A stretch of 64,000 nt of DNA from Sepioteuthis lessoniana (GCA_963585895.1 OY757915.1:97074753-97138752); one strand, 5' to 3'. Counted from the first letter of the stretch, positions 1-10,642 are shown. Translations and numbers: made by a program. The notes: generated from the letters alone by a model not told the origin.

Positions 1-1030
1 CCCAGACGGACACTAATTAGGGTTGACCAGAGATCAAGATACCCGGTAGTGGAAGAAAATCACAACACATCTTTCAAAAAGACTAGAATAAAACTGAAAT
101 AAATATTCGTGAACTATGGGACTCCAGGAAAAATACTAACGGACAATGGACCACCATTCCAATAAAAAGAATTTGCAGAATTCGCGGAAGAAGGATTCTA
201 TCATCACAGGATAACTCCATTACACCCACAAGCAAATAGAGAAGTGAAATCATTTATGAGAATTCTAAATAAAGCAGAAAAAATTGCCGACCTACAAAAT
301 AAAGACAAGACAGAAAGAAGAATCAACATAATAGAAATGTTAACGGCATACAAAAACACACCCAGCAACGGGTATATAATCTTATAAATCTATGGAAGGT
401 AGAGAAATCAGGATACGGTTAGATTATAACAAACCTAACAAAAAGGAATCAGAAAGGAAATAGATAAATGTGATAATTGAATCAAACGATGAAAAATACA
501 AAAATAAATTCAATGCAAACAGAAGAACTAAATAAAGAAAATTCATACCTGGAGACTAGGTACTCGTAAAACAACCAAAGAGAAACAAATGGTCAACACA
601 ATATGAACCAACATTTTATATTGTAACCGAAACGAAAAGCTCTCAAATTAGAGCTAGGCGAATATACGATGAAAGGGAGATAATCAGGGATATTGGCCAA
701 TTCAATCTTGCAAACCAACTAATGAATGAGAGAGTAGGAACTGACATAGATGACAGTACTGAGAAAACTGAAATGATTAAGACAAGAAATAATATAAACA
801 ATTTTAGTGATTACAACAAAATACGCACTAACTACACACCCATACTAGAGACAACAAGTACAAATGAGGGCACACCAAATCAAGCAGAAGAAACAATCAC
901 AGAGGAAACAGCAATAGCAACAACTACAGTAATAGACGAAAATGAAACTACAAAAACAAACGAAGCAAGAACAAGTAGACCAAGAAGAACAAAAACAACG
1001 CCAAGACATTTACAAGACTATATCTTATGA
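1..1030 (+). pseudogene. Ty3/gypsy-type pol 3' end (integrase to C-terminus), degraded
   Basis: Translation in shifting frames gives an integrase core (motif LTDNGPPF near 140-165, then HPQANREVKSF near 225-250) and a C-terminal tail that ends with a basic RPRRTK stretch and a stop at 1028-1030. Several in-frame stops interrupt it before 720. The last piece, 722-1030, is an open 102-codon frame. The 5' part of the element lies outside the window. The integrase motifs and the LTR that follows fit a Ty3/gypsy retrotransposon. No envelope-like frame is seen. Confidence 0.8.
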
Positions 1031-1075
1031 ACGTTATAATGGGGGGGAATCCAAATTCCTTAAAGTTGGGAGGAA

Positions 1076-1304
1076 TGTTGTGACCACTTAAAAAAGCTCT
1101 CTTACTTCGGATCATCAGCACCACGCATGCATGTCAGTGTGTTCACTTGTTTCCTTTCTCAGTTAAGATCTTCGTTTTCTTTTTATAAACTCAATTTACG
1201 AAAGGCACAACCATAACAGTTGATTTTCAGTTCTTATTTATTCTCTTCAATAAAAATCGCTTTTTTGTCTTTAACATTTGTTTTACACCCTCGTAAAGTT
1301 AACA
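1076..1304 (+). repeat. Probable 3' LTR of the gypsy relic
   Basis: It follows a purine-rich tract (AAAGTTGGGAGGAA) directly downstream of the pol stop, begins TGTTGTGACC and ends GTTAACA, giving TG...CA termini. AATAAA lies at about 1250. The partner LTR is outside the window, so the borders rest on the termini and the polypurine tract. Confidence 0.6.
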
Positions 1305-1789
1305 GTATATTTTCATGTTTTTATTGTCCTAACACGTTCTTAACAATTACATTATCATTACAATTTAAAATTTAAAGGTTTTAGATTAGTTTTAAAAGTT
1401 TTTTAAACGATAGAGTAGCAGGTGCGTGTCTATGGACGGGATGCTACAGTACCGATTTTTTTTTGTTAATCCCCTCCCCCAAATCGGCTAATTTATGAGA
1501 TTTTAATAAAAAATAATTTCGGTATTTAAAACAATAGAAGATGAGATTTCTTTAAAGATATATTTCCCTAAAAATTCTAAAGACAATGTTTTTGTTTGGG
1601 GGGGGGTTGTCATGCGACCCCCCTCCCCTCAATCATTTTATTAATTTGACTCCCTTTATGAAAATTTAAGTGAATGATTTTTACATGTTTTCTCCGTGGA
1701 GAATTAGATTTGGTTTAGATTTTATTTTATTTTAGATTTGGTTGCCTTATTTTTGAAGTTCAAAAATTATTTAAAAAAATATCTCTTTT
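1305..1789. other. AT-rich intergenic stretch, no gene seen
   Basis: AT-rich with G and C homopolymer runs near 1600-1630. No coding or repeat signature recognised. Confidence 0.5.
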
Positions 1790-2480
1790 TAGCCATTTTT
1801 GTTTGGCGCGTTAATTACTTTGACCGTTAGGGTCGACGCATATTTTCACCCAATCAGGATGACTTATCCTATTCAGCCCAGACCATTTTCCCGGGCAGCA
1901 CCAAATTTGGGGAAAAGCCGCCCAACACTCTCTTCCTCAGAAGCCTTCGAACTGGACAGACGTAATTACTGTCCGCTCTTCTTTTAGCAGCCGCATCACA
2001 ACACAATGAGGAAAGCCATCTAATTTATGGACCTCTTGAGTCTATTCTCATATACCAAGGGTTCATAGTTGAATATGAATTAGATGAATTCAATACGCCA
2101 CACACAGGAACAACTTTAAGTCACCTTCAACTTTGGCTATGTCGACAGTGACGCAAAATTCCGCTCAGACATCCAGCCACTTCATTCCAGGGCAACATTT
2201 TCTGGAGACATTCACGCTTCTCTCCCCAAACGACCAGGACCACACATTCATGGACGACGACAACGTTCCTGTCCTCAACCAGCAAACACGACTTTTGCTA
2301 CACCTATGGCGACCATATCTCGCTCACACATTCAACAATGCCTTAACCGTAACGCTGCACGTTTCGCTCAAGCATTTAGCTGCTAAAATTCCTTATCAAC
2401 TCCATAACTATTTCCTTCCTTCCTTCCAACGAGACTTGCAGCATAAACGTAAACCCTTTTTTCCACGTTGCCATTAAAAA
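1790..2480 (+). other. GC-richer island with an unrecognised 114-codon frame
   Basis: Base composition is less AT-rich than on either side. A 114-codon frame runs 2133-2477 and a 62-codon frame 1799-1987. Neither resembles a protein family I know, there is no signal peptide or obvious domain, and splice context is not compelling. It could be part of an unknown transposable element or an old exon. I do not call it a gene. Confidence 0.3.
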
Positions 2481-3620
2481 CTATCATAAAAACCTTACGG
2501 CAACTTTGTCTTCTCTCTCCTTTTTTTCCCAACAACATTTAGCAAGGAAATAACAACACGTAACTTATATCTATCGCTAAAAATTTATTTGAGTAATTAC
2601 ATGTTTTAAAAAAAGTGTTTTATCTAAATAATACTTTTAGTCAGTTTTATTTTTTGAGTGACTTTTCATTGGACGATATTTTTTCTACAAAGGTCTGCAA
2701 GAAAACTGACATGAAAAAAACATTACATGGAAGAAAAACCTTCTCCAAGAATTTAATAAAAATAAAAACAAAAACATGGATTGTTACGCTTTTGATCTTT
2801 CATATATTAGAAAGGGTGCGTTGCTTTAAATTTTAAAAAAATCGTAACATTGCCGATAGAAAAAGTGTTTGTAATATATGCATATTTCAAAGTAACAATT
2901 TTTAGATTTTTTTTCTCAACTGCAAAATGCGACACTGTATGTAAGCGAAAATTAAAACCTGTGGCAGCAAAAGGTTTTTTTTTTAATGGTTGAAATTGAA
3001 TAGTAATTTTTTAAAGTTGTACAAAGTGATGAGACCTAGATGATTTGATGAGACCCATCTGGTGACTATTGAATATGGATTGTTCTTACTGGGTGCTCCA
3101 TACATCTGGCCTTGTACCAAACAAGGACCAAATTTAGAACTGAAAACCTAGAAATCTGATAATGAATATGAGATTAAAAATTACGTTTTTAAAAATTAAT
3201 TTTTTTCCGGAGTATATGAATTGATTGATCATTTTCTGATAACTTTCTTAGAACTCTAAAAATAAAATTTTCTATCGATTTACATTTCTTGAATTAATGT
3301 TACTTGTTATTAATTAACTGTACTCAAATGACTCCGTAATATATTACGGTATATCAAAAATATTTTCACTTGTTCCTAAGGAATCTCTGAATTTATATGT
3401 GATTTTTTTTGGGGGGGATTTTTTTTGTCAGCTGTTTGCTCGATTTCGAGCACTGACACCTTGTTAGATGTGTGTGTGTGCGCACGCGCAAATGTTTCCA
3501 AGGGAAAATTGATTTTTTTTTTTTAAAAGGGAGTTGCAAATTCCTGCACAGATGACACACATAATAGTGTCTGTTATGAGTGCACTCAATCGTGTGTGTG
3601 TGTATGTGTGTTATATATAT
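2481..3620. other. AT-rich intergenic DNA, nothing recognised
   Basis: Long A and T runs, a short GT/GC-rich patch at 3472-3490 and (GT)n/(AT)n at 3593-3624. No gene or repeat family identified. Confidence 0.5.
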
Positions 3621-3624
3621 ATAA

Positions 3625-3855
3625 TGGTTAGTGTTCACGAATGGTTTGGGAGACCAGGGTTCAATCCCAGGTCGAGTGATACCAAAAACTTCAAAAAAAT
3701 GGTACTTGATGCCTCCTTGCTTAACACTCAGCATTATAAGGTACGGATCAAGAGTAAATGGAGTAATCCTTGGAAAGGAGTAGTGCTCTCCTCTACACCT
3801 TTGTGTAGTAGCTATTGGAAAATGAGCCCTCGACAATGGTCGGCCCACTTATATA
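3625..3855 (+). repeat. SINE A copy (5'-truncated)
   Basis: It carries the SINE A body: tRNA B-box GGTTCAATCCC, then the TGGTACTTGATGCCTCC and TTAACACTCAGCATTATAAG blocks and the CTACACCT...GTAGTAGCTATT block. The A-box end is degraded. (AT)n lies on the 5' side. Confidence 0.8.
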
Positions 3856-3930
3856 TAATCAATATATTCGTAAGTTAAAAGTTTATCTTATATAACAGTT
3901 ACCTTTCAGCATTTACACTCATTTTTTGTC

Positions 3931-4171
3931 GGGGGTGTCCTCGTGGTGTAATGGTTAAAGCGATAGATTGCGGAATCGTAGTAAGCGAGTTCGTACTCCA
4001 GTCGCACTATTACGTTCACTTTCGGGCAAATACCCTTGGGGAAAAGTATGAACCCCCTTATCCTCCCAGCTATGGGTTAAATAGTACCACTACTGTTCTT
4101 CTAGGAGAATGGCTTTGGCATTAAATAACCTACAAAGGTTGATATGCCCTTAAACAAAGAAACCAAACCAA
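3931..4171 (+). repeat. SINE B copy with 12-bp target duplication
   Basis: A 241-bp element flanked by the direct repeat TCATTTTTTGTC (3919-3930 and 4172-4183). The head is tRNA-like (GTGTAATGGTTAAAGCG, then GAGTTCGTACTCC). The centre contains AATACCCTTGGGG...CCAGCTATGGGTTAAATAGTA. The tail reads TTTGGCATTAAATAACC followed by GATATGCCC and AAACCAAACCA. It is the best reference copy of the family in the window. Confidence 0.9.
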
Positions 4172-4326
4172 TCATTTTTTGTCAATTCACTGGTAAATGT
4201 TAATCATATAGATCGAAAATACTGTAAATTTCAGATCAAATTCTGATGATTATACATCAGGTTACAAACTTTGAGGATTCAATTATACACACTCATTCAT
4301 ACACATACATACACTGCCAGACTCTC

Positions 4327-4329
<3 letters not shown>

Positions 4330-4367
<38 letters not shown>
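4330..4367. repeat. (AT)n microsatellite
   Basis: Uninterrupted AT dinucleotides. Confidence 0.95.
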
Positions 4368-4368
<1 letters not shown>

Positions 4369-4585
4369 TCGTTCTCACATTTTGCTTTTTCCTAAATACA
4401 CGTATGTGCCTGTATATACGAGTACTAGAAATTTTTTATACATGTGTATGTGAAAATATATATATATATTGTTCTAACCACATGTTAGTTTTCTATTTTC
4501 ACAAGATTAGTTTTCAGCTGCTCATGAAGTATTTTCACTTTTTAATCAACTGAGAGTTCATGTTGAAAACTTCAAGACCTACTAC

Positions 4586-4642
<57 letters not shown>
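4586..4642. repeat. (AT)n microsatellite beside a mariner end
   Basis: A long AT run ending directly at the mariner terminal repeat. Confidence 0.95.
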
Positions 4643-4887
4643 CTTATGAGGGTCATTCAATAAATTAAGTGAATTTTGTCAACAAAGTTGGTAATAGGAG
4701 GCACTGTTTACAATTGAACCTTTTTCAAGGGAAACAATGATTGGGCCTTTCATGTCCCAGGAGACTGTTGAGCCTGGAACTTTGCCAGAGAATCAGTGTT
4801 TCTACTTCTGGTCTGTCTTTTCAGCTTAGACTCGAAGTAGCAAACCCGTGTTTAGCCCATGTGTAAACATTTTTTTTATTAAAACAT

Positions 4888-5311
4888 GCCAGCCCAGTTG
4901 GCTGGGGCTGTAGAATATGCCAACTGCATCTCTACAGAGGAATAAGGAACCCCACCTCCAATGAATGTCCTAGATATGACACTAAACTGTATCTGATGCT
5001 GAGGCTTGAGTCCGAGAGCTTTGAGGGATACTCCTTCATTGCCATTACTCCCAGTTCCACCCTGACCCATAGTGGTAGTACCTGTTTGTCTCCCCTCCAT
5101 GAGTCAAACAACTATTTAACTATGTACAAACAAATGGCTAATGTTAAATTAAATTCTTAATTGTTACATAGCAATATTTGAAACCATTAACTGTGTACAA
5201 TAAAACTATTCATGTTAGATAGGAATACTTGAAACCATTAAATTGTATGCAAAAAATGAATTCTGGCATGTTTGAAATGTTACCTATAAACTATTCATTT
5301 ACAAATCTCAT

Positions 5312-5394
<83 letters not shown>

Positions 5395-5452
5395 GATTTG
5401 GCATTAAATAACCTACAAGGTTTGATATGCCATAAAACCCAATCAACCTAAA
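4888..5452 (+). repeat. Element D copy, nearly full length
   Basis: It starts CCAGCCCAGTTGGCTGGGGC, continues through the blocks CTCTACAGAGG, TGTCCTAGATATGACACTAAA and CATTGCCATTACTCCCAG, and ends with the tail GGCATTAAATAACCTACAAG plus GATATGCC. A (CA)n(TA)n run (5311-5390, reading as TG/TA on the other strand) sits before the tail. It has no tRNA-like head. The tail is shared with SINE B. Confidence 0.75.
5311..5390. repeat. (CA)n then (TA)n microsatellite inside element D
   Basis: About 11 CA units followed by about 28 TA units. Confidence 0.95.
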
Positions 5453-5557
5453 ATATGCTTCTCTACATACATCACATATTCTTCTGTAAATTTTACATGG
5501 TTTGCACTTCTTGGCTGCCAAAAAAAAAAATTCCTCTTATTTATTGAATGACCCAGA

Positions 5558-5844
5558 TATAATGTTCTACCTAATGAGTTTTTGTTTTTTTTCTTAAAAT
5601 TTTTGAGCGCTGGTGTTCATCTCCAGTGATTTATGGCATCACAACTGACAACTAATTATCATTCAATCCCGAGCTTTATTTCAAAAAACAAATCCCCATT
5701 CTTAAAATGTATTAGCCAGTTCTGAGGCATATGGTCAGATATTCTTTAATTTTCTTCCACTTTTTGAATTATGTATGCACCTTCTGTAGCTTTAAAGTTC
5801 AGTAGAAAATAATACTACAAAATTGCTGGAATCTCAATACCTGA

Positions 5845-5847
<3 letters not shown>
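5558..5847. other. AT-rich, nothing recognised
   Basis: No coding frame, tRNA-like box or repeat block found. Confidence 0.5.

Positions 5848-5883
<36 letters not shown>
5848..5883. repeat. (TA)n microsatellite, left border of foldback
   Basis: TA run ending at the first base pair of the inverted arms. Confidence 0.95.
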
Positions 5884-5885
<2 letters not shown>

Positions 5886-6199
5886 GTCATCCACAGACTG
5901 TTTTGTTCTATCAGAACTCTTCAGTGTGGCTAGACACGCAGAACACTCAAAGCTGGAATCGAAACCCGTCCAACTTTACGATAGACTAAGGCTTCCGAAC
6001 ACACGACCACAAGCGGACTACGTTGGCTAAGGGAATTTTTTTAGGTATTTTATGTTTTAGCAAACAGCAGCAGCAGCCTTTGTTTACATTTTTTGATACC
6101 CTATCGGCTACCAGAGAGCTCAATTCTTTCGAAGAGCCTTGCACTACGCCAACGGTGGCCGTCAATTCCCTCGCCAGAGAGCTCAACCCCCATGGGGGA

Positions 6200-6237
<38 letters not shown>

Positions 6238-6546
6238 TCCCCTACCCCCGTAGGGTTGAGTTCTCTAGCGAAGAAGTAGTCGTGTTGCCATTAGCGCCTT
6301 TGCAAGTCTCTTCGTATTTGAATTGAGATCTCGGCGGCCGTTTGAACGGATGTATGTAAACAATACTAATTGTGATTCATAACCGTTTAAAAATGTACTT
6401 CGTAGCTAATTTCTCCTCGTAGCTAAATGGTTAGAAGCTTTGGCTTGGTGTTTCAGTCAACCGGGTTTCGATCCCAGCTACGGGGAGATACTGTCTAGCC
6501 ACACTGATGAGTTCTGATAGAACGAAACAGATCTGTCTGTGGATGA

Positions 6547-6549
<3 letters not shown>
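5884..6549. repeat. SINE F pair, head to head: 0.67-kb foldback with (TA)n centre
   Basis: Two arms of about 315 bp (5884-6201 and 6236-6549) are imperfect reverse complements along their whole length. Outer ends: GTCATCCACAGACTG and CTGTGGATGAC. Inner ends: CCCCCATGGGGGAG and CTCCCCTACCCCCG. A (TA)n run (6202-6236) is at the centre and (TA)n runs flank both outer ends. Each arm contains a tRNA-like segment with B-box GGGTTTCGATYCC; in the right arm (6410-6486) the acceptor-like ends CTCCTCG/CGGGGAG pair over 7 bp. Either two SINEs inserted head to head at TA runs, or one foldback (MITE-like) unit. Confidence 0.8.

Positions 6550-6586
<37 letters not shown>
6549..6586. repeat. (AT)n microsatellite, right border of foldback
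   Basis: AT run directly after the right arm. Confidence 0.95.
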
Positions 6587-6589
<3 letters not shown>

Positions 6590-6832
6590 AATTTATGGAC
6601 GAGACTGATTGCATTTCACATTGCACTAATACCCTTGGGAAAGGCATGAATCCAATTATTATCCCTCCAGCTATGGGTAAATAGTAGGACAGACTTGGTT
6701 CTTCAGCCTTGGTGAGGCAACTAGTCTAGGAGAAGGAATACTCTGAATTCAAACCTGTTAAACTCCGCTTAAAAATTGACCTTGTGTCATATCCTTCCTG
6801 AACGGAGGGGTTGGGTAAATATGATAATAAAG
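6590..6832 (+). repeat. SINE C copy, head truncated
   Basis: It contains GCATTTCACATTGCACTAAT, ATACCCTTGGGAAAGGCATG, CCTCCAGCTATGGGTAAATA and the tail GTGTCATATCCTTCCTGAAC...GGTTGGGTAAATATGAT. The tRNA-like head is missing at the (AT)n border. Confidence 0.8.
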
Positions 6833-6833
6833 T

Positions 6834-7100
6834 TAAGTTGGCGACTGTAGTTGAGAGCAACCCGAAGGCTCCCTTTTCAGTAGCTACTACACCGAGGTGT
6901 AGGGGAGGGTACTACTCCTTTCCCTGGATTGCTCCACTTTGCCCTTGATATGCATCTTATAATGCTGAGTGTTAAGCAAGGATGCATCAGGTACCTTTTT
7001 TTTCTTTTTTTTTTTTTTTTTTTTTTAAGTCTTTGGTATGAGTCGATCTAGGATTGAACCCCGATCTCCCGGACCATTGGCGAACACTCTACTGAATAAT
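6834..7100 (-). repeat. SINE A copy
   Basis: Reverse complement of the family: TAAGTTGGCGACTGTAG, CTACTACACCGAGGTGTAGG, then the B-box as GGATTGAACCC near 7050. A long T run (6997-7026) replaces the A-rich internal spacer. Confidence 0.85.
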
Positions 7101-8060
7101 CTCATATAACTCTGAACACAACCTGGCTAAATTGTATTGAAGATAAAGCTGTTGTTTGTTTTTGTTTTGTTTTTTTATTTGTTCGTCAGGGTCCAGGTTC
7201 TCCATAAAATTGTGTTGCGAGAACAAGTAGTGCTTCTTGTCTCAAATGATGTTTACATAACCACTCTGCTACAGGTATGATGTAATGCATGATCAGAGTT
7301 TTAGGAAGATGTTATCAAGTGCACAAATGCACTATTAAGGGTAGTGCTAAAAAAATTTTGGGTCCAATGGCAATGAACCCAACCTTTGATTCTAGATGAG
7401 AAGCAGTGGGTGCCAAAGGGTATGGCCTCTTGAAAGCAAACTCTTCAATATAAAGTCAAGTGTACTTCATGGCAGTAAATCAGTTTCTGAGTAGCCTGGT
7501 ATGTAACAGTGATTTTTCTTTATAAGGGGATTAGCTACTTGACATTTTCTGCTTTTAAAAATCATTTGTTAAAAACAAAAAGAAACAGGTTATAGGAAAA
7601 AATAAGATTGAAAATGAATAATTGTTTTATATATTATCAATCTAATTTTTTAAAACTAAATGAGTCTTTTATAATTCTCAGTTGCAATAGCATTTATCAA
7701 CTTTGACCTTCTCACAAACTGACATTTAATTTATTCTAAATTAAACCAGTCACATAAAAAAAAAAAAAAAAATTAATTTTTTTTTTAAAAAGAAAATATA
7801 TTTTTCAACAAAATTGAGCTAATTCACAGAACGAAATTATCAATTTTTCCCATTTAAGTTTTTTGTTTGGAATTGTAAAAATTTAAATTTTTGTTAACTA
7901 TAAGCATTTCTATTTATTCAGCAAGTTTTTAAAAATCAATTTATCTCCAAATTGTTTTTACATAATTTAAAAATGGACCAATATTATGCATGTTATCTAC
8001 AGAATTTCCATGAACACGGTTACTATAATAATGATACTAAGAAAATGCACGTGACTACAA
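7101..8060. other. AT-rich intergenic DNA, nothing recognised
   Basis: Long A and T tracts (7747-7800). No gene, RNA or repeat family identified. Confidence 0.5.
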
Positions 8061-8062
8061 AT

Positions 8063-9963
8063 TTACTAAACCACAATGGATACACCACCTAATGTACATG
8101 GATGACATCAAACTATTTGCAAAAAAATGAATCAGATGCTAATACAGACAAGGATATACAGTTAAGATAGAGGAATGAAATTAGGCATAGAAAAATGTGC
8201 CATGCTTATAATAAAAAGTAGGAAAAGACAGATAACAGAATGCTCTGAGAAAAGGAAACCTACAAGTACTGGGGAATATTGGAATTGGACATTATCAAAC
8301 AAGTAGAAATGAAGGAAAAAAGTGTATCTCAGATGAATAAGGAAACTTCTCAAAACCAAACTCTGCAGCTGGAATCTCATCAAAGGAATAAACACAGGGG
8401 CTGTCCCCCTTGTAAGATATTTGGGACCATTCTTAAAAATGGACCAGAGGACAAGAAAACTAATGATGATGCAATAGGTCTTACATTTGAGAGATAACAA
8501 AGATAGACTGTGTCAAGAAAAGGAGGAAGAGGACCCAGCAACATTGAAGATAGCATCAAAGCAAGGACTCAAAGAATACATAAAAAGATCAAAGAAAGAC
8601 TTATTATAGCATCCATAAACAGCACAGACAGTATAACGATCATTAAAACAACAAGCAGAAAACAAATAGGAAGAAAACAACTCTGTGGATATTTCAAGTG
8701 ACACATAAGCAAAATTTCATACATAAAGACTTGGACATGGCTATGTAAAGAAAACTTTGAGAGAAACGGAATCTATTCTAATAGCAACTCAAAACAATGC
8801 CATACAAACCAACAAAATTAAAGCGAAAATAGATAAGATGAAACAGAATAGCAAGTGTAGGTTATGTGATGATAGAGATGAGACAATCATATAAGCGAAT
8901 GTAGCAAACTAGCACAAGATGAGTACAAGACTAAACCTGACTGAATGGGAAAGCTGATCCACAGGGAATCGTGCAAGAAATTAAAATTTGACCATAGTAC
9001 CAGATGATATATGCATAAACCTGAATCTGTCCTGAAGAATGAGATGCACAAAATTCTCTGAGATTTTGAGATACAGATCAACTAATCCCTACTAGAAGAC
9101 CAGACCTAGTGACAGTTAACAAAAAAAATTAGAACCTGCTGAATAGTGGACTTTTGTAATATAATTGTGGAGGGATTTTTTTATATTATCATTTTTTGTT
9201 TTATATATCTTGCCTTAGTTAGGCTGAGAACCTTTCGCTTAGTGCATGGGTTAGTTATTTGCAGGTTTTCACACACGCGCAGATGTGACAATCAGAGATG
9301 TCACAATAAAAACCCCAGATAGGAAATGGGACTAGGGGCGTGAATGATGTCATGTTCGGAAGCGCTGAGGATTTTGGGGATTTGAAAAAAACAGAGTTGA
9401 GATTCAGACCTAGGCGAGGCCAGACGACTTTGTGCACTATGGGCGCCGCGCGTTGGTTGGGTGACTGAGAGTTGAGATTTGAGCTTGGACGAAGGAAGTC
9501 GATTTTTCAGAGCTCGCTGAGGCCAGACCAGTAGTTTGCAGCAGGGGTGCCACACGTGGTGGGGTTCAGATGGAAAAGTCAGCATAGAAAGAAATTGTGT
9601 CTCTCTCTCATGTCGAATTACCTTAAGCTCTAAAAAGTAATAAAAAGTTTCATACCTGAATCAAAAAAGAGTCGTCAAGTGTTTCGAGTGTTTTCGGATT
9701 CCTATATATGTTTATGAACATCATGTCTATTTTACATATCCGTATCTTGGTCGTATGTTTTTGGACGTGGATATGCTACACTTTGCCATCCCAGCCGACT
9801 GCAGTGTGAAAATCAAAGAAAATGAAAAAGGATACAAATACTTAGATCTTGCCAGAGAACTAAAAAAGTGATGAAACATGAAGGTGACGGTGATACCAAT
9901 TATAATTGGTGCACTTGGAACAATCCCTAAAAGCTAGTAAAAGGACTAGAGGAGTTTGCAGTT
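8063..9963 (+). pseudogene. LINE reverse transcriptase to endonuclease relic, split by a solo LTR
   Basis: The RT active-site block HLMYMDDIKLFAK is near 8085-8130. Downstream are thumb-like fragments (QVEMKEK near 8305), a CCHC-type block (CRLCDD...) near 8850-8900, then RRPDLVTVNKK near 9096-9122. The frame resumes after the inserted LTR with FAIPADCSVKIKENEKGYKYLDLARELKK near 9781-9870 and VTVIPIIIGALGT near 9883-9930. The PD...D arrangement after the zinc block fits LINEs with a restriction-like endonuclease (R2/R4/Dong/NeSL type). Many stops and frameshifts: it is dead. Confidence 0.75.
9155..9780 (+). repeat. Solo LTR (626 bp) inserted in the LINE relic
   Basis: It begins TGTAATATAATTGTGGAGGG and ends GGATATGCTACA, and is flanked by the 4-bp direct repeat CTTT (9151-9154 and 9781-9784). 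Removing the segment and one CTTT restores the LINE reading GTGGACTTTGCC (V-D-F-A). This confirms the borders. An AATAAA near 9640 suggests plus orientation. Confidence 0.85.
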
Positions 9964-10059
9964 TTTAATCAATATAAGTGTTTGTTTATTAGCAGGATCC
10001 CCATACAAAAGATACAAATGGTATGATAATCATTGGTATGGAAAATGGAATAAAAAAAG

Positions 10060-10235
10060 CTGAGTTCAAATTCTGCTAATGCTGTTTGCATTCACTTTAC
10101 ATTAACATTCTTGACAAAGGTGTCAATCCATCAATTCTCTCTACTAACTATGGATAAAATAGAAGGGCAAACTGGTGGGGCACAAGTCTAGAACTCTAAA
10201 TTCAAAATCAGATGGGTATGGGGCTATCAGTTCTA
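10060..10235 (+). repeat. Degenerate SINE C fragment
   Basis: GAGTTCAAATTCTGCT, CATTCACTTTACATTAACAT and AACTATGGATAAAATAG match the C body with many changes. Borders approximate. Confidence 0.55.

Positions 10236-10238
<3 letters not shown>

Positions 10239-10271
<33 letters not shown>
10239..10271. repeat. (AT)n microsatellite
   Basis: AT run following a SINE C fragment. Confidence 0.95.
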
Positions 10272-10275
<4 letters not shown>

Positions 10276-10480
10276 ATTTAATGGAGACTCAAACTCGGTT
10301 AAGTCGTCATAATAGATTCATTTTGGTGGAAAATATTATTGCTATACTCTCCGTCTCGTCAGGTGACTCTTTACATGCTTCCCTCCTGTCGCAAAGTAGC
10401 AAATGTGGAGTTTCAGTTCTTATTCAGAAGATGAAATAAGGTAATTAAAAATAAAATAAAAATAATTTATATATATAGAT

Positions 10481-10642
10481 TGAACATAATAGACATATTT
10501 TGTTTACATATCTTTTTGTTAATCCTTTCAAATTGCCGTATCGATCTTACGATATTCAGCAGGAATAAAATCGATATGGCAATTTGAAAGGATCAACAAA
10601 AAAAATATATGAAGACAAAAAATGTCTATTATGTATCAATGA
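10481..10642. repeat. Long palindrome (foldback), about 65-bp arms
   Basis: The inner stem is nearly perfect: TTGTTAATCCTTTCAAATTG plus CCGTATCGAT (10517-10546) against ATCGATATGG plus CAATTTGAAAGGATCAACAA (10570-10599), two mismatches in 30 bp, with a loop of about 23 nt. The pairing continues outward through AACATAATAGACAT and ATGTCTATTATGTAT with small bulges. It may be a palindromic MITE or a precursor-like hairpin; nothing indicates coding. Confidence 0.8.

Larger units (their letters stand above)
4648..5557 (-). mobile_element. Mariner-type element, internally deleted, hosting element D
   Basis: The ends are inverted repeats: GGGTCATTCAATAAAT near 4651 and ATTTATTGAATGACCC near 5538. 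Inside, read on the minus strand (4650-4800), is a mariner transposase fragment with WDMKGPI and NSASYYQL. The N-terminal DNA-binding part and the C-terminus are missing, and an element D copy occupies 4888-5452. It is a dead element. Family knowledge: mariner transposases are about 345 residues. Confidence 0.75.

Noticed and set aside
4271-6326. Open frames rich in Tyr-Ile repeats over AT runs
   Set aside because: They are translations of (AT)n microsatellites with no coding value.
6410-6486. Possible genuine tRNA gene
   Set aside because: Acceptor-like ends and a B-box exist, but no anticodon stem with a 7-nt loop forms and it is embedded in a repeat arm. It is a SINE head.
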